A stretch of DNA of 64,000 nucleotides from Hybos culiciformis (taxonomy: Eukaryota; Arthropoda; Insecta; Diptera; Hybotidae), in NCBI GenBank assembly GCA_964007475.1, contig OZ023274.1, forward strand, positions 2,108,001 to 2,172,000, written 5' to 3'. This document shows positions 20,231-32,352 of the stretch, piece after piece. Position numbers and translations under genes: made by a program. The notes below the pieces were generated by a model. That model had not been told where the DNA came from. It searched no databases and saw nothing but the letters and a program-made list of their open reading frames with translations. Every line of letters begins with the position of its first letter. The first letter of the stretch is position 1.

Positions 20231-21874
20231 ATGCTGAGCGTAAAATTTTTTCGAACCTTGACCGGGGTGAGATATTCGCATCAATTTTTTGAAAATTTTA
20301 TAATTTTTTTTTTAATGTTCCTATACTTAGGTGCAAGTTCTTCAAATACCAAAAAATCCGGTCAAAATTATTTCAATCATCCAAAAAAATTTCAGCTTGT
20401 CGTATCAAAACTATTCACCAAGAAGGTTCACAAAAAATCTGCAGGATGACGACGATTATATTGAAAAGCAAAGTAATTCGGAAAAGACTGTACCAGTGAT
20501 CGAAGCAGATGATGTCAACACTCTAAAAAATATAGAAGAAAATTTATTTGAAAATCAAACTTATGTTCCGGTCTCAAAAAATTTAGCTCTTCGACAAAGT
20601 AAGCCGCAAATAAAAAAGCCGAAATTTCAAGATGAGAATCTAGAAATTGCAAAAAAAATGTTTCCAAAAAAACGTGATAAAGTGATTTCACCCATTATTG
20701 ACGATGCCAATCTTGATTTAAAATATACAAAACTTCAATTGGGTGATAATACGCTTCCAAATTTACTGATGACAGCTAGATCGAAACGGCGACGTGACAA
20801 GCATAATCAAATAGTCATTGAAGGAAGACGATTAATACTGGAAGCAATTTCTTGTGGCTTCAATCTACAGTCGTTAATTTTCAGCCAAAAAGATCAGTTA
20901 GAATTAATTAAAATGGAAATTAAGAAATTTTGTAAAAAATGTGCTATTTATAAAGTTCCTCATCATGACTTAAAGACATGGTCAACATTAGTTACACCAC
21001 CTGGAATTATTGGAATTTTTAATCGACCTGAAAATGATAATTATTTAATAAAAAATGGGAATGATGATGCTCTTCCATTGACAGTTATTTGTGACAATAT
21101 TAGGGAACCTAATAATTTAGGTGCAGCAATTCGAATATGTGCTGCAATTCCATGTACGCAAGTTATTGTTTTGAAAGGATGCTCAGATCCGTGGGAAAGT
21201 AAAGCGTTACGTGGAGGTTGTGGAGCTCAATTTCGTATAAAAATTTTAGATGACATAAATTGGGAAGAAATTCCAAATATATTACAATTAAAAAATAATA
21301 ATATAACTGTGTTTATAGCAGAGAATAAAATAGAACGGAAAATTGGCAAGAAATACCCTATTGAGGAATATTCTCATATTGAAATTGGGAAACATCATAA
21401 TGTTGTTATAATTGGTGGAGAAACTCATGGAATTAGCGAAGAAGCTTATCAGTAAGTCAAAGTTAATTTAGGCAAATTCTATTACAATATTACAGTATTA
21501 GAATTCAAATCATGTTAGGTTCAACATAAAAGGCAATAAATAATTGACTTCAAATTGCTACAGAACATAAAATTTAACTTTCATTCCTCCCTGAAAACTT
21601 TTGAGATATTATATATTTTTATTTTTTTGAAGAGGATTTATAAAAATCATAAAATTTTATTATTTAAATAATCAATTTTTTTTTTTTTTTTAATTTAAGG
21701 TTTCTCAATGATAATTTAAATACTGGAAGTACATCTGTTCACATACCATTGTCAAATGGAGTGGAAAGTCTCAATACGTCATGTGCTTTAACATTAATCT
21801 TGTATGAAATGAGAAAAAAAATTTTAGAAAGAAAAAAGTGCAATGAAATTGAAGAAGAAAATATTTTAAGATGA
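20231..21874 (+). CDS. MRM3: Mitochondrial 16S rRNA 2'-O-methyltransferase, SpoU family
   Basis: Exons 20231-20266, 20331-21451 and 21700-21874 give about 443 aa, near the human MRM3 length of 420. The N-terminus is basic and poor in acidic residues (MLSVKFFRTLTG...), as expected of a mitochondrial targeting peptide. The SpoU/TrmH fold shows motif 1 NNLGAAIRICAA (about aa 268-280), motif 2 VVIIGGETHGIS (about 370-381) and motif 3 IPLSNGVESLNTSCA (about 401-415). These form the trefoil-knot SAM site, including the conserved N and R of motif 1. Family knowledge says MRM3 methylates the large mitochondrial rRNA A loop. The GTG opening exon 2 is not a start. The exon 1 ATG is chosen because it supplies the targeting sequence and a phase-0 donor. 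Confidence 0.85.
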
Positions 21875-22254
21875 AAATCAAATGCTAATTATAATAAGAA
21901 CGTTTTTAAAATTGTTTTTAATTTTTATAATGAAAGGATTAAAAAAAAATAGATAGAAATATTTTAAATTTCAAAATAACAAAATTTATTTATCTTTATA
22001 TACCCAGGTAGATATCCTGGAAACAAGCTTAATTGATAATGCATAGTCAACATATGTGGAATCAGTAACCGAAGCTGAAAATTAAGCTTTTAAGCCGAAA
22101 ATGAAGGATTTTTAAATGTAAAAAATCTATTAATAATACAAAATTCAATTTTTAATTCAAATCAAATCAAAATATTACAACATAAAATAATTTTTTTCTT
22201 GAACCTTAAGACTATTTCTTGAATTTAAAAAAAAAATATATTTTAATACAAATA
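21875..22254. other. Convergent intergenic gap between MRM3 and Nup62
   Basis: About 380 bp of AT-rich sequence lies between the two convergent genes and must hold both 3' UTRs. Several AATAAA/TTTATT-like hexamers occur, and none can be singled out. No other feature is seen. Confidence 0.4.
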
Positions 22255-23184
22255 TTAATCTAATTGATTATAAGTAGCTCTGAAAGATCTCTCTGAATCT
22301 CTTTTCAATTGTTCGTGCATTTTAGAAAAATCATCTAATTTAGATGTTATAGCTGAACTTGTTGTTTCAATCCATTGCAGCGAATTCATGTGTGCATTTA
22401 AAATGCGACCAATTTGATTAAGAGGATCAGTATTATCCTGATTTTTTGTTGATTCATTTAAATAATCAATAACTTCTTTAAGATCTTCAGACATTTGTTT
22501 CAGCTGAGTATCAAGATTTTCAACCAATTGATACGTTTGACTTCGTTCAACATCGATTTGTGGCAAATTAATAAAATTTTGCTGCAATGGTCCTATAGAT
22601 TCTTCTAATTCAGCATGTTGGGTAGCTATAAAATCTAATTCTTGCTCCAATTGTTGCTGATCTAACTTAACTTTTTGCACAGAATCATTTAATGATATAA
22701 TCTTATCATTGTTTGATATTAACAGCTTATCCCAAGCATTAATTTGTGTCGCTTGATTTGTGAAAGTTTTCTCTTGCTCCTCTAGTTCTAATGTCCATTT
22801 ATTGATGTGCTCTTCAATTTGACTGAAAGTTAATTTATTAGCTTGATTGGGAACATTCTTACTATCAGTAGTTTTAGTGAATGAAGCCAGAGTAGGAGCC
22901 GCAGAGTTTGATGTTTGAGGTTGAGTTGTATTCACTGTACCAATTGATGTGGTTGATGTTATACCTGCTGGTGGTGCAGTTGTTTGACCACCGCCGAAAT
23001 TAAGTGATGGAGCAGTAGTAGTTGGCGCAGTCAATCCAAACATAGGTTTTGGTTGTTGTTGTTGTTGTTGTTGACCGGAATCAGTTGCGGCAGCAGTTTG
23101 AAACAACGGCGGGGCAGTTGTAGTCATAACTGCAGGGACTGTAATTTTCTGCTGTTGTTGTTGTGCGCCAAAATTAAAACTCAT
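22255..23184 (-). CDS. Nup62: Nucleoporin Nup62, central channel of the nuclear pore
   Basis: This is a single uninterrupted exon of 309 aa. The N-terminal third is low complexity, rich in Q, T, P and A, with FG motifs (SFNFG, MFG, LNFGG). It would be part of the disordered transport barrier. From about aa 125 it becomes the Nsp1/Nup62 C-terminal coiled coil (KLTFSQIEEHINKWTLELEE and following heptads to the end), which pairs with Nup54 and Nup58 in the Nup62 subcomplex. It is shorter than the Drosophila and human proteins, mainly through a short FG region. Poly-Q runs suggest length variation. It converges with MRM3 on its 3' side and faces the large palindromic element at 23970 upstream. 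Confidence 0.92.
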   Translation of the reverse strand: MSFNFGAQQQQQKITVPAVMTTTAPPLFQTAAATDSGQQQQQQQPKPMFGLTAPTTTAPSLNFGGGQTTAPPAGITSTTSIGTVNTTQPQTSNSAAPTLASFTKTTDSKNVPNQANKLTFSQIEEHINKWTLELEEQEKTFTNQATQINAWDKLLISNNDKIISLNDSVQKVKLDQQQLEQELDFIATQHAELEESIGPLQQNFINLPQIDVERSQTYQLVENLDTQLKQMSEDLKEVIDYLNESTKNQDNTDPLNQIGRILNAHMNSLQWIETTSSAITSKLDDFSKMHEQLKRDSERSFRATYNQLD

Positions 23185-23969
23185 TTTTCTTTAATTTATA
23201 ATGATTTTAGGAGATTTAATCTTGATATTGAATTGTTGAAAAATGTTGAATGAAAATGTGAAATTTTTTTGAATTAATTTTTTTTTCCTACTACTTCGGT
23301 TTGTTGTCTGTTTTATTAAATTGTCAAATAAAGGTTTAGTTTTATATCCCGCTTCAAAGGCTAAGTAATTTTGAGTTTGATTAACAATTTTTCTGCATAA
23401 TGCTGCTTTTGAGTTTTTTCAATAAAATTTTAAGAATATTGGTGGTGGGATGTTAAGATTTCGAAAAATTCGATATTCGACATTTGATCGAATGGCAGTA
23501 TGTTATGACAAAATCGCTTCTACGTTTTCTCGCTACGGTATCTTGAAAATTTTTTCAAGTGATACGGAATCGAATAAAAAAAATGTATGTAAAAAAAATT
23601 ATTTTTATTCGGAATTATTTATAAAAATTAATTTTGAATAAACAAAAATTTTTTTTTTTTAATTATTTAAAAAAAAATAATTAAAAAAAAGCTTATTTTA
23701 ATATTTAACAAAAAAAAATTAATCTAATAAAGGTAGGTAGGTACCTAAACTTTTTATTTATAAAAATTAAAAAATTAAATTTAATAAATGTAAATAAAAA
23801 TAACTATGAAAAATTATTTATTATTATTTAGAATTTTTTTTTTTTTTAACGTAAAAAATCATTTCAGAAAAATTTTCGAAAGTATCGAAGCGAGAAAATC
23901 TTAACATGTTGCTAAAAAATCCACTCGCTTCGATGTTCGATACATCTTCGCTGCCGATGGACAACTTAA
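23185..23969. other. Upstream region of Nup62
   Basis: This is AT-rich sequence that should contain the Nup62 promoter on the minus strand. A moderately GC-richer patch (23450-23580) contains TCGAAAAATTCGATATTCGA-type inverted motifs. No coding exon is supported. Confidence 0.35.
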
Positions 23970-24643
23970 GGAGTAAACACAATTGGGGCGACAACGACGG
24001 CGACAACGACGACTACAACGACAACGACAGCGATATCACTCGAGTGAACACAATTACGGCGACGGCGACGAAATAAATATACAGGAAAAAAGTAAACAAA
24101 TAGAAAAATAAATAAAAAAATATATAGTACTAAACACAATTGAGGCGACAGCGACAACGACAGCGATAGCGACTATCAAAAAAAAATAGAAACCATATAT
24201 TTGTATGAGAATGAACACAATTGAGACGACTGGCGACAAACGACATTGTCGCCTGGCGACAAATTAGAAATTTTTCTATTTTGTCGCCAGGCGACAACGA
24301 CAACCATATATTTTTTTATTTATTTTTCTATTTGTTTACTTTTTTCCTGTATATTTATTTCGTCGCCGTCGCCGTAATTGTGTTCACTCGAGTGATATCG
24401 CTGTCGTTGTCGTTGTAGTCGTCGTTGTCGCCGTCGTTGTCGCCCCAATTGTGTTTACTCCTTATGGTTGTCGTTGTCGCCTGGCGACAAAATAGAAAAA
24501 TTTCTAATTTGTCGCCAGGCGACAATGTCGTTTGTCGCCAGTCGTCTCAATTGTGTTCATTCTCATACAAATATATGGTTTCTATTTTTTTTGATAGTCG
24601 CTATCGCTGTCGTTGTCGCTGTCGCCCCAATTGTGTTTAGTAC
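23970..24643. mobile_element. Interleaved palindrome element of GACAACGAC repeats (X-Y-X'-Y')
   Basis: Segment X (about 23970-24126) is repeated as its reverse complement at about 24305-24461. Segment Y (about 24127-24308) is repeated as its reverse complement at about 24462-24643. The order is therefore X, Y, X-inverted, Y-inverted. X opens with GGAGTAAACACAATTGGGGC and both halves are filled with GCGACAACGACGGCGACAAC-like trinucleotide runs. Y holds its own small palindrome around GTCGCCTGGCGAC. The arms look nearly identical, implying a recent origin. No protein is encoded. It lies between the divergent Nup62 and VhaAC39-1 genes. Confidence 0.85.
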
Positions 24644-25140
24644 TTTAACATGCCACCACAGATGATAAAATAATACAGGGAAATATGTTTACGTATAGAA
24701 TTGCTGCACTGTGGTATAGCGCCGAAGATGTGTCAATTTTTTTCTATTTAGTTCTTATTAATTAATATATTTTATAGATAAAATATTTTATTTAAATTTG
24801 TAAATTTATAAATAAAATAAAAATAAAATTTGTAGTTCATAAATTTCCACCGAGGGATAGTCTTAAAAAAAGCATACTTTACAAATCTTTAAATTAAATA
24901 AAGTATTTGACATAATAATTATGATAGAAAGAGAGAGAGAGAATAATCTAAAATTTTGACAAAATCTTGCTTTCACTTCCCATCACATGACATCTAGGAA
25001 AAATTATTTTTTTCTTTGTGGAAATAGAGATTTTTTTCTTCCATAAATTATACTTACTTTTTTTTTTTTTTTGGATAAAAAATAATTAAAAAAAGATTAT
25101 TTTAAATCGTAGCTACGAACTGAAAAAAAAATATAATAAA

Positions 25141-26936
25141 ATGACTGGCTTTATGTTCAATATTGATGGTGGATATTTGGAAGGCTTATGCCGTGGCTTC
25201 AAATGTGGAATTTTAAAACAAGCTGACTACCTAAATTTGGTTCAATGTGAAACCTTGGAGGATTTAAAACTTCATTTGCAGGGAACTGATTATGGCCAAT
25301 TTTTGGCCAATGAACCATCACCATTGGCTGTATCAGTAATTGATGATAAATTAAGAGAAAAATTGGTCATTGAATTTCAGCATATGCGTAATCATGCAGT
25401 TGAACCATTATCAAGCTTTTTGGATTTTATTACCTATGGCTACATGATTGATAATATCATTTTATTGATAACTGGAACATTGCATCAACGACCAATATCG
25501 GAATTAATTCCAAAATGTCATCCACTAGGTATATACCTACCCATCTACCTGTCTACCTTATACATAATTTAAATATACCTACCTATTGTTTTTAAATATT
25601 ATGTTTACCTAATTATTATTATTTTTTTAATTTATAATCATCATATACCTACTTAGTCGTTTGCCAATTCAATCAAACTTCAAAAAGTTTTGATTATATC
25701 TAATTTCTTCTATCTAAAAAAATATTCTTCGTTACATTTTGTTTTAAAAAAGTAAATCAATTATTGCCTCATTAAGTAGGTATATAGTAAGTGTTACCTT
25801 TGTTGATTGATCTAAGTATATCTAAGTATGTTGACATACATTAAAAATAAGACAATTATTTCAACTGCATTTTATTCGTGAGAATAAGGCTGAAACTGGT
25901 GTCCTAACTAAATTTTTTCCATTATTATTTAAATGTTAAAAAAAGTTGAGTTCACAGGAATAGGCGTTTTAATTAATCGAAATTTCTGTAAAATGTTAAC
26001 ATTCCGATGTAAAGTTCAAACATTTTTGTTTTAAAACACGATTAATAAGTCTTCTATTCATACTGAAAATTAAAATCAAATTTCGAACTGAATAAATATG
26101 ATCTAAGATTCATGTAATGAGATCCTTGTAAAATTCAAAAAGGGAATAATCTAAATTATTGAGAAGTAGATTCAAAATTATTAAGAAAAACTTGTAAAAT
26201 TTTTTATAAAATGTCACCGATTAATTTATATTTGTTTCTCGTATGGTTTTTTTTAAGAGTTTTTCTTAAATTTTAAGGAAGTTTTGAACAAATGGAAGCA
26301 ATTCATGTTGCAGCTACTCCAGCTGAATTATATAATGCTGTACTGGTAGATACACCATTGGCGCCATTTTTTGTTGATTGCATTTCAGAACAAGATTTGG
26401 ATGAAATGAACATTGAAATTATAAGAAATACCTTATATAAGGCCTATTTGGAAGCTTTCTACGATTTTTGCAAAAAAATTGGTGGCACAACAGCAGATGT
26501 TATGACAGAAATATTAGCTTTCGAAGCTGATCGACGTGCGATAATAATTACTATTAATTCATTTGGAACTGAATTATCAAAGGATGATCGTGCTAAACTG
26601 TATCCTCGATGCGGTAAAATGAATCCTGATGGATTAGCTGCTTTAGCCAGAGCTGATGATTATGAACAAGTTAAAGCTGTTGCTGAATATTATGCTGAAT
26701 ATGCTGCTTTATTTGATGGATCTGGAACAAATCCAGGAGATAAAACATTGGAAGATAAATTTTTTGAGCACGAAGTAAAATTAAATGTTTACGCATTTTT
26801 ACAACAATTTCATTTTGGAGTATTTTATGCTTATTTGAAGCTGAAAGAGCAAGAATGCCGTAATATTGTTTGGATTGCTGAATGTGTTGCACAAAAACAT
26901 CGCGCAAAAATTGATAATTACATTCCAATATTTTAA
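25141..26936 (+). CDS. VhaAC39-1: V-ATPase V0 subunit d
   Basis: Exons 25141-25528 and 26278-26936 join in phase to give 348 aa, against about 350 for the family. The start [20 protein letters not shown] is typical of eukaryotic subunit d. Conserved stretches include [21 protein letters not shown] at the exon junction, [37 protein letters not shown] and the C-terminal [20 protein letters not shown]. Subunit d is a funnel-shaped alpha-helical protein that links the central stalk to the proteolipid ring on the cytoplasmic face of V-ATPase membranes. It has no transmembrane segment. A frameshifted fragment of this gene reappears at 63874-64000. Confidence 0.95.
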
Positions 26937-27890
26937 GAGTTTATAAAAAAAAAACTTGTAAATTGAAAAAGTTGTAAATCAGAAAGTGTTAAAAATTAAT
27001 ATTAAAATTCAAAAATTATGTAAAAGTAAGGTCAGTCAGTTATTATAACCCATATAAATTTCCTAAATCTCAGTTATTTTACTTTTGAAATATTGTTTTT
27101 CTGAATTTTATTTGTTTGGGAATTTGAACCTTGGTTATCGCCTTGCCAATATTTGAAAATTATGTGTACTAAAATAGATTGTGCTTCATATAATTTTATT
27201 TTTATTATTAATATTCTATGATATTACGTGTGTAATGCACAACTGAACCAACATCAGAATTAAATAACAATTAATGATTCCTTTAAGAATTTTTGAGTTT
27301 CAATTTCATTAAAAATTTAAGAAAAAATAAGATATAGAAGAGACATTTTTTGGAACAAAAAATGACTCCAACTTTGTTTTTTTTATCAATAAAATTCTTT
27401 GTTCTAGTCCTACAAACACAAATTTCTCTTCTGTTCATCAATATTTTTTAAAATTATGTTTTCCTGGTTAAAAGTAAGACAAAAATATTCTTTATATACT
27501 TTAAGAAAACCCATTACATAGGAGATATTCTAAATTTAAAAATGATTATAAAGGAATTAGTTTTTTTTTTTCAATTTAATTTTCGCTCACATTTCTGGAT
27601 ACATTTATTAAAATAGTTTATCAATTTTTAAAAACATTTAAAATGGGTTTTTTATCATTAAAATTTAAGTGTTAAAACTTTTATGTTATTAAAATGTATA
27701 TTTGTTGTAATTTTTATTCAATTGCTAAAAATAAATATTACATTATATTTATCATTTCATTAGCAAAATATATATATATATATGCGAAAAGTATTATAAT
27801 AACAAATGTTTTTTTTTTTTTGGGATGCAAATATTCATGTTGTGTTTTGAAAATTTTCTGATATTTTTTTATATCAAAAAATAATATGAA
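26937..27890. other. Intergenic gap after VhaAC39-1
   Basis: AT-rich sequence of nearly 1 kb that includes the VhaAC39-1 3' UTR. A short TATATATATA microsatellite lies near 27770. No gene or element is recognised before the duplicated unit begins near 27900. Confidence 0.4.
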
Positions 27891-27904
27891 ATCAACAAAA
27901 AAAA

Positions 27905-28374
27905 AATATAGTTCAGATCAAAAGTGTTATTCTTAAATTCTGTTTTGATGACAATCAATGATATGGCTCTACTCCCATTTTCACTGGAATTAATAAACAC
28001 TGAAAAATTAGATTGTCGATTGATACTTGACAGTAATTTAGAAAATAGGGCGTTTAAATTCATAAGTAAGTATTATCGGCAAGAAACTTAGTTACGTTTA
28101 GCAACAGAGTGTGAAATAAACTTAAATCAAGTTGTAAGGTAAGGTAACTTATTTTTGGAAATACATACTCTAAAAAACAACATTAAATTTTTAAAAATAA
28201 TTATGGAAATATATTATTATTATAATTTGAAATACAATTTATTTAACAACTAAAAATATTTTAACCCAAGCCACAATTGCCTTAAGAAACGAATTCACAT
28301 TAATTAATATTTACATTTTAAAGACTTCAATATGATTTTTAAAAAAATCTTCAACTATCCATTCGATAAAATTT
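27905..28374. repeat. Left edge of duplicated unit A
   Basis: The block 27905-28023 recurs at 49230-49342. The following block, starting TACTTGACAG, recurs at 52902 onward. A further block at 28148-28225 (CTTATTTTTGGAAATACAT...) recurs at 40010-40095 and 53010-53095. Copy A runs through without the insertions that split copies B and C, so it is the empty-site reference. Confidence 0.75.
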
Positions 28375-31112
28375 TCATCTAATTCTTTGGAATCTTATGC
28401 GACTTCATGTGTGCATATAATCCAGGGTTCTGGAATAAAATACATTTATTATAAAATTTCCGTAACATAAATATGTATAATTACCTGTGCATACGCTTTG
28501 CCACAAATCCCACAAGTATAACGTTTAAAATCAGAATGAAGTTGCTTATGTTTATGAAGCCCTGATCTTAAGGTAAATCTAGCATCACAAAGATCACATT
28601 TGTGGGGCTTCTCTTTTGTGTGAGAAATCTGTAAAAATATGAGAACCAAAACGCAGTTAACAAAATATATATAGAAAACTTCATTTAGAAGTTAAATGTC
28701 AGTAAATTTGTCAAATATCAGCATTTAAATAATAACCCAAAAAGATTTAGATTTAAAATACACAAATATTTACTGTTTTCAAACATGAAAAGAAATTATT
28801 AAATTATCGTAGTAAGTGCAATATGTCACATTTAATGCGATGTGATGTGATTACATTTTACTGCTACTCGGGAACAAAAAAATACTATCATACAATCTAA
28901 ATAATTTGAGTATATTTATCTGAGGGCTTCTATAGCGCAAAAACGAAAAATAATAATTTTAATTCATAGTTTCTTCTTCTGATTATAAGTTGTTGAATTT
29001 TTAAAATAAAATTAGGAATATTGATTTACCATATGATCTCTAAGGTATGTATGAGTGAAAAATTTCTTATTACACAATTTGCACGCATAATTTTTTTCAT
29101 TATTATGCCTTTTCTTATGAGATGTAAGCATATTTGTTGTTTTAAAAGTAGATCCACATAATTCACAAATGTATGGGCGTTCACCTGAGAAATAAAAACA
29201 TTATCTAATTTACATTCTTACATTAAACGTACAACAGAAAATAAATATTGCACTTATGATTACATTATTTTAAATGGTTAATTGATAGGCGAAAATTCTG
29301 TGTTTAATTTGTTTATTTTAAAAGTTTCAGATTAGTTTTTTGGTTATTTTATTTTTTTTTATTCTTTAATATAATATTTGGTACAAACTGAGTCTATATT
29401 AGTTTGTTATTATTGTAAAGATATTTTCGTCGAACTATTTTATTAAATTTTAATCAAAAAGATGAAACTTACCAGTGTGCGTTCTCTCGTGTATTTCCTT
29501 ATCAGAATTCCTATAAAAACGTTTATCACAGTAAGAACAACTAACATTCTTCAAATTTAAATGAATTATTTTAATATGCTTAGTCAATGAATGTCTTGTA
29601 AAATAATTTGCCTCTGAAAAAAAAATTATATCAATTTCTAATATCTATGTTTCAAATATTTGAACTAACCACATTGATCACATTTAAATTTTCTTTCCCG
29701 ATTTTCATCATGTGTAACTAGATGAGCTTTTAAATTTTTTGTTGAAAAAAATACTTTTTTGCAAATATAGCATGGAAAATTATTATGAGCAAGTTCTCGA
29801 TGAACCTTGCATGCTTCCTAGAGAAAAAATCGTCTTTTTTAATAGCAAAATTTACTTTATTTTTCAAATCATTGTAATACTCAGTGTGGTTTATATTATT
29901 TTAATTTTCATAAAATTGATAAAACTTACTATTTCATTAAATTTTAAACCACAAATTTTACATGAAAAAAATTTTTTTGCTAAGGTTTTATTGTGAACAA
30001 GAAGATGTTTTTGTAGTTTCGAAGGTCGATCGAATTTTTTATCACATATGTGGCAGTTTTTTTCTGGTTGCATTGAATTCTTTCTGATTTCATTCAATTC
30101 GTTCTGGTCAGTGTTTAATAATTTATTTATAAAACTACTTTCATTTGATTCCTTCTTGGTTTTATTTTTAATGTTTATAAGTGGCTCATCTAAAAATTAA
30201 ATTAATTATATTTTTATTTTATATTATTCATTAATCTTAAAAACTTTTATGATAGGTACTATATGTGGGTAGGTGTGTCTCAACAAATAAAATCTTTACG
30301 AACTAAATAAAATAAATGAAAATAAAAAATTTCTATCACCTTAACTTTGAAACATTTTTGAATAAAATTTGGTTGTATGACGATATCTTTGTTATCAAAA
30401 TTTTTAGGTACCTCCCAAAATCCTTACTTTTTTAAATCTTTAAACGCATAATCTCTATCCGATGAAATAGTAACAAACAGACGATAACTTTACCTTCTTC
30501 TTTCATGCTCTTAACATCACTTTCAATATCTGAAAATTCAGTGTTTTCATTCTCATCGAAAATTTCACTTTTGCAATCGTTATTTTTCACAGTGTGATTG
30601 GTTTTATCCTCAATTTTAGTTGACGACGGTAATTCTTTAAGTTCCAGGTGGAAATCAACAACATGACAACAAAATTTATCAATGTCGATTATTTTTTCTA
30701 CAAAATAAGAAAAAAAAAATTAATGAGGTGCTTTTAAGTAAATACCACTGCATCTTAACTAATAAAATTTTGGAAAATAGAAATAAATATGATTAATAGA
30801 TACCTATCTTAGATTATTATCTTACTACTGAGAGAAATTTTATTCACTGTCTTTAGACAATTTTATAATACGTGCATACTAGCTTCATACTAATTTTTTT
30901 TTAGTTTTACTTCATATACCTATACCTTTGCAATATGAGCACACTATCCCATAGTTCCAAACTTCATTATCAATTAGGTTAAGAAATATTTCACCAGATT
31001 TTGTCCCTAAAAACGGATTTGGATGCATCAAATCCTTTTCCTGTTTTATCAGCAGAACTTCTTTTCCAGTTTGACAATCTACTAGGTGAGCGTCCACCAG
31101 GTCCAGAGACAT
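28375..31112 (-). CDS. C2H2 zinc-finger protein with ZAD-like N-terminus, tandem copy A
   Basis: Eight exons on the minus strand: 30926-31112, 30494-30697, 29930-30189, 29670-29817, 29473-29613, 29030-29184, 28485-28628, 28375-28428. They join in frame to about 430 aa. The N-terminus resembles the second half of an insect ZAD domain (VCSYCKEKIIDIDKFCCHVV); the first CxxC of a full ZAD is not seen. An acidic linker with the unit FDENENTEFSDIESD follows, then nine C2H2 fingers, among them CHICDKKF, CYICKKVF, CSYCDKRF, CELCGSTF, CKLCNKKF, CDLCDARF and CGICGKAY. TGEKP-like linkers (HTGERPY, HTKEKPH) support DNA binding. It is probably a nuclear transcriptional regulator with unknown targets. An in-frame upstream ATG exists at 31175, but 31112 is preferred because TTTTCAG just before it could be an acceptor after a 5' UTR exon. 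Confidence 0.85.
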
Positions 31113-32052
31113 TGTTGTGTAGTGCTTCTCTATGCTGAAAATAACTTTAAAAATGTTAATTAAACACTGGTCCAATAAAATTAATGTGAGATTGTTAGAA
31201 CGAATATCTACTACCTACCTAACTTGCTTTCAAACAGATTAAAATTCAAACAGATTAAACTTTGGTGATAGGTTCAAAAAAATTAAATTTTTTATAGGTA
31301 GGTGGTGTGGTATTAAATTATTTTATTTATATTTTTTATTATTATTTTTATCCTTTGCTTTTCATTCTTCTTCTTAAAATATGATAACACACAACTTCTG
31401 TTCTGTATATTCTGCAAAAAACACATACTACAACCACAGAACAGAGCTGCTACACAATTTATGTAGCTAAAAGCATTTAAACAAATTTGTCGGTGGTATA
31501 AAATTAAAAATCATATGGAGAAAATACCCCAAATACGAACAAATAGAAGGAGGCAAATTTTAGAGTCAGACTGAATTCATTCTATTGATTTCGATTCATT
31601 CGCACTTCTTTGAAAAGAAAAACAAAAAGTTTTATGGTTCAAAATTTCTTGTAATTCGAAATAAAAAATGTTCTTTTTTTATGTCTTTTTGAACTCACCT
31701 GAGGCATTTCATATAGCCTTGATTGGCGGCTTCTTTATTTTTGATAAAAAAAAATTAATATCTTTATTATTATGTATACCTAGTACATATTTCTTAGTTA
31801 ATTTTGGCTAAACTGCCGTTTCCTTGAAACTCTCAGTTCTAATGGAACCTAAAAAAATTTATGAATATTAGTTAATTAAATATTTTTAAAAACGATAAAA
31901 AGATGAGATTACCAAATAAACAGCTACGAACAAAGTTTAAGTTCTTAAAAAAGATTTTCCCCTTCATCCCCTGCAATTGTACTTATGCTGCAAATTTTCC
32001 GACGTAATTTTGTCAAAAAAGCATTTCAATGTATCTTGACGCCCTTTAACAC

Positions 32053-32284
32053 TTTTTATGTAGGCTTTCTGGAAAACAAACAATAAAAATGTTATTTTTT
32101 AGAAAAAAACAGAAATAAATAAAAATTGTGTAAAATTGGTTATTTTAATACTTACGAATTCATCAATTAATTTTGTATTTTTTCTCGTTATTACTTTATC
32201 GATTTTAGGCAAATCAATCTTTAAATAAAAAAAAGATTGAAAAATAATCGGTCTAAGTTTCAATCTTTTTAAAATCGGACTCAA
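32053..32284 (-). pseudogene. Possible transposon-encoded exon pair, unidentified
   Basis: On the minus strand a pyrimidine tract with acceptor AAG leads to IDLPKIDKVITRKNTKLIDEF and a consensus donor GTAAGT. An acceptor TTTTCCAG follows, leading to KAYIKSVKGRQDTLKCFFDK and a further ~14 residues to about 31970, where this copy hits a stop. The other copy (50030-50395) differs by one base there and stays open for about 30 more codons. This looks like coding sequence of the host transposon rather than of a cellular gene. The protein family is not recognised. Confidence 0.35.
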
Positions 32285-32352
32285 AAGGCCAACTGGGAGA
32301 TATTGAATACATCTTTATATCAATAGATGACTAGAGCGATTCTCTATAATTA

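Noticed and set aside
23966..24665. Several overlapping frames rich in V, R and S on both strands
   Set aside because: They read GACAACGAC-type repeats of the interleaved palindrome in different phases; no real protein composition.
26671..26928. Antisense frame within the second VhaAC39-1 exon
   Set aside because: Shadow of the sense coding sequence; no independent support.
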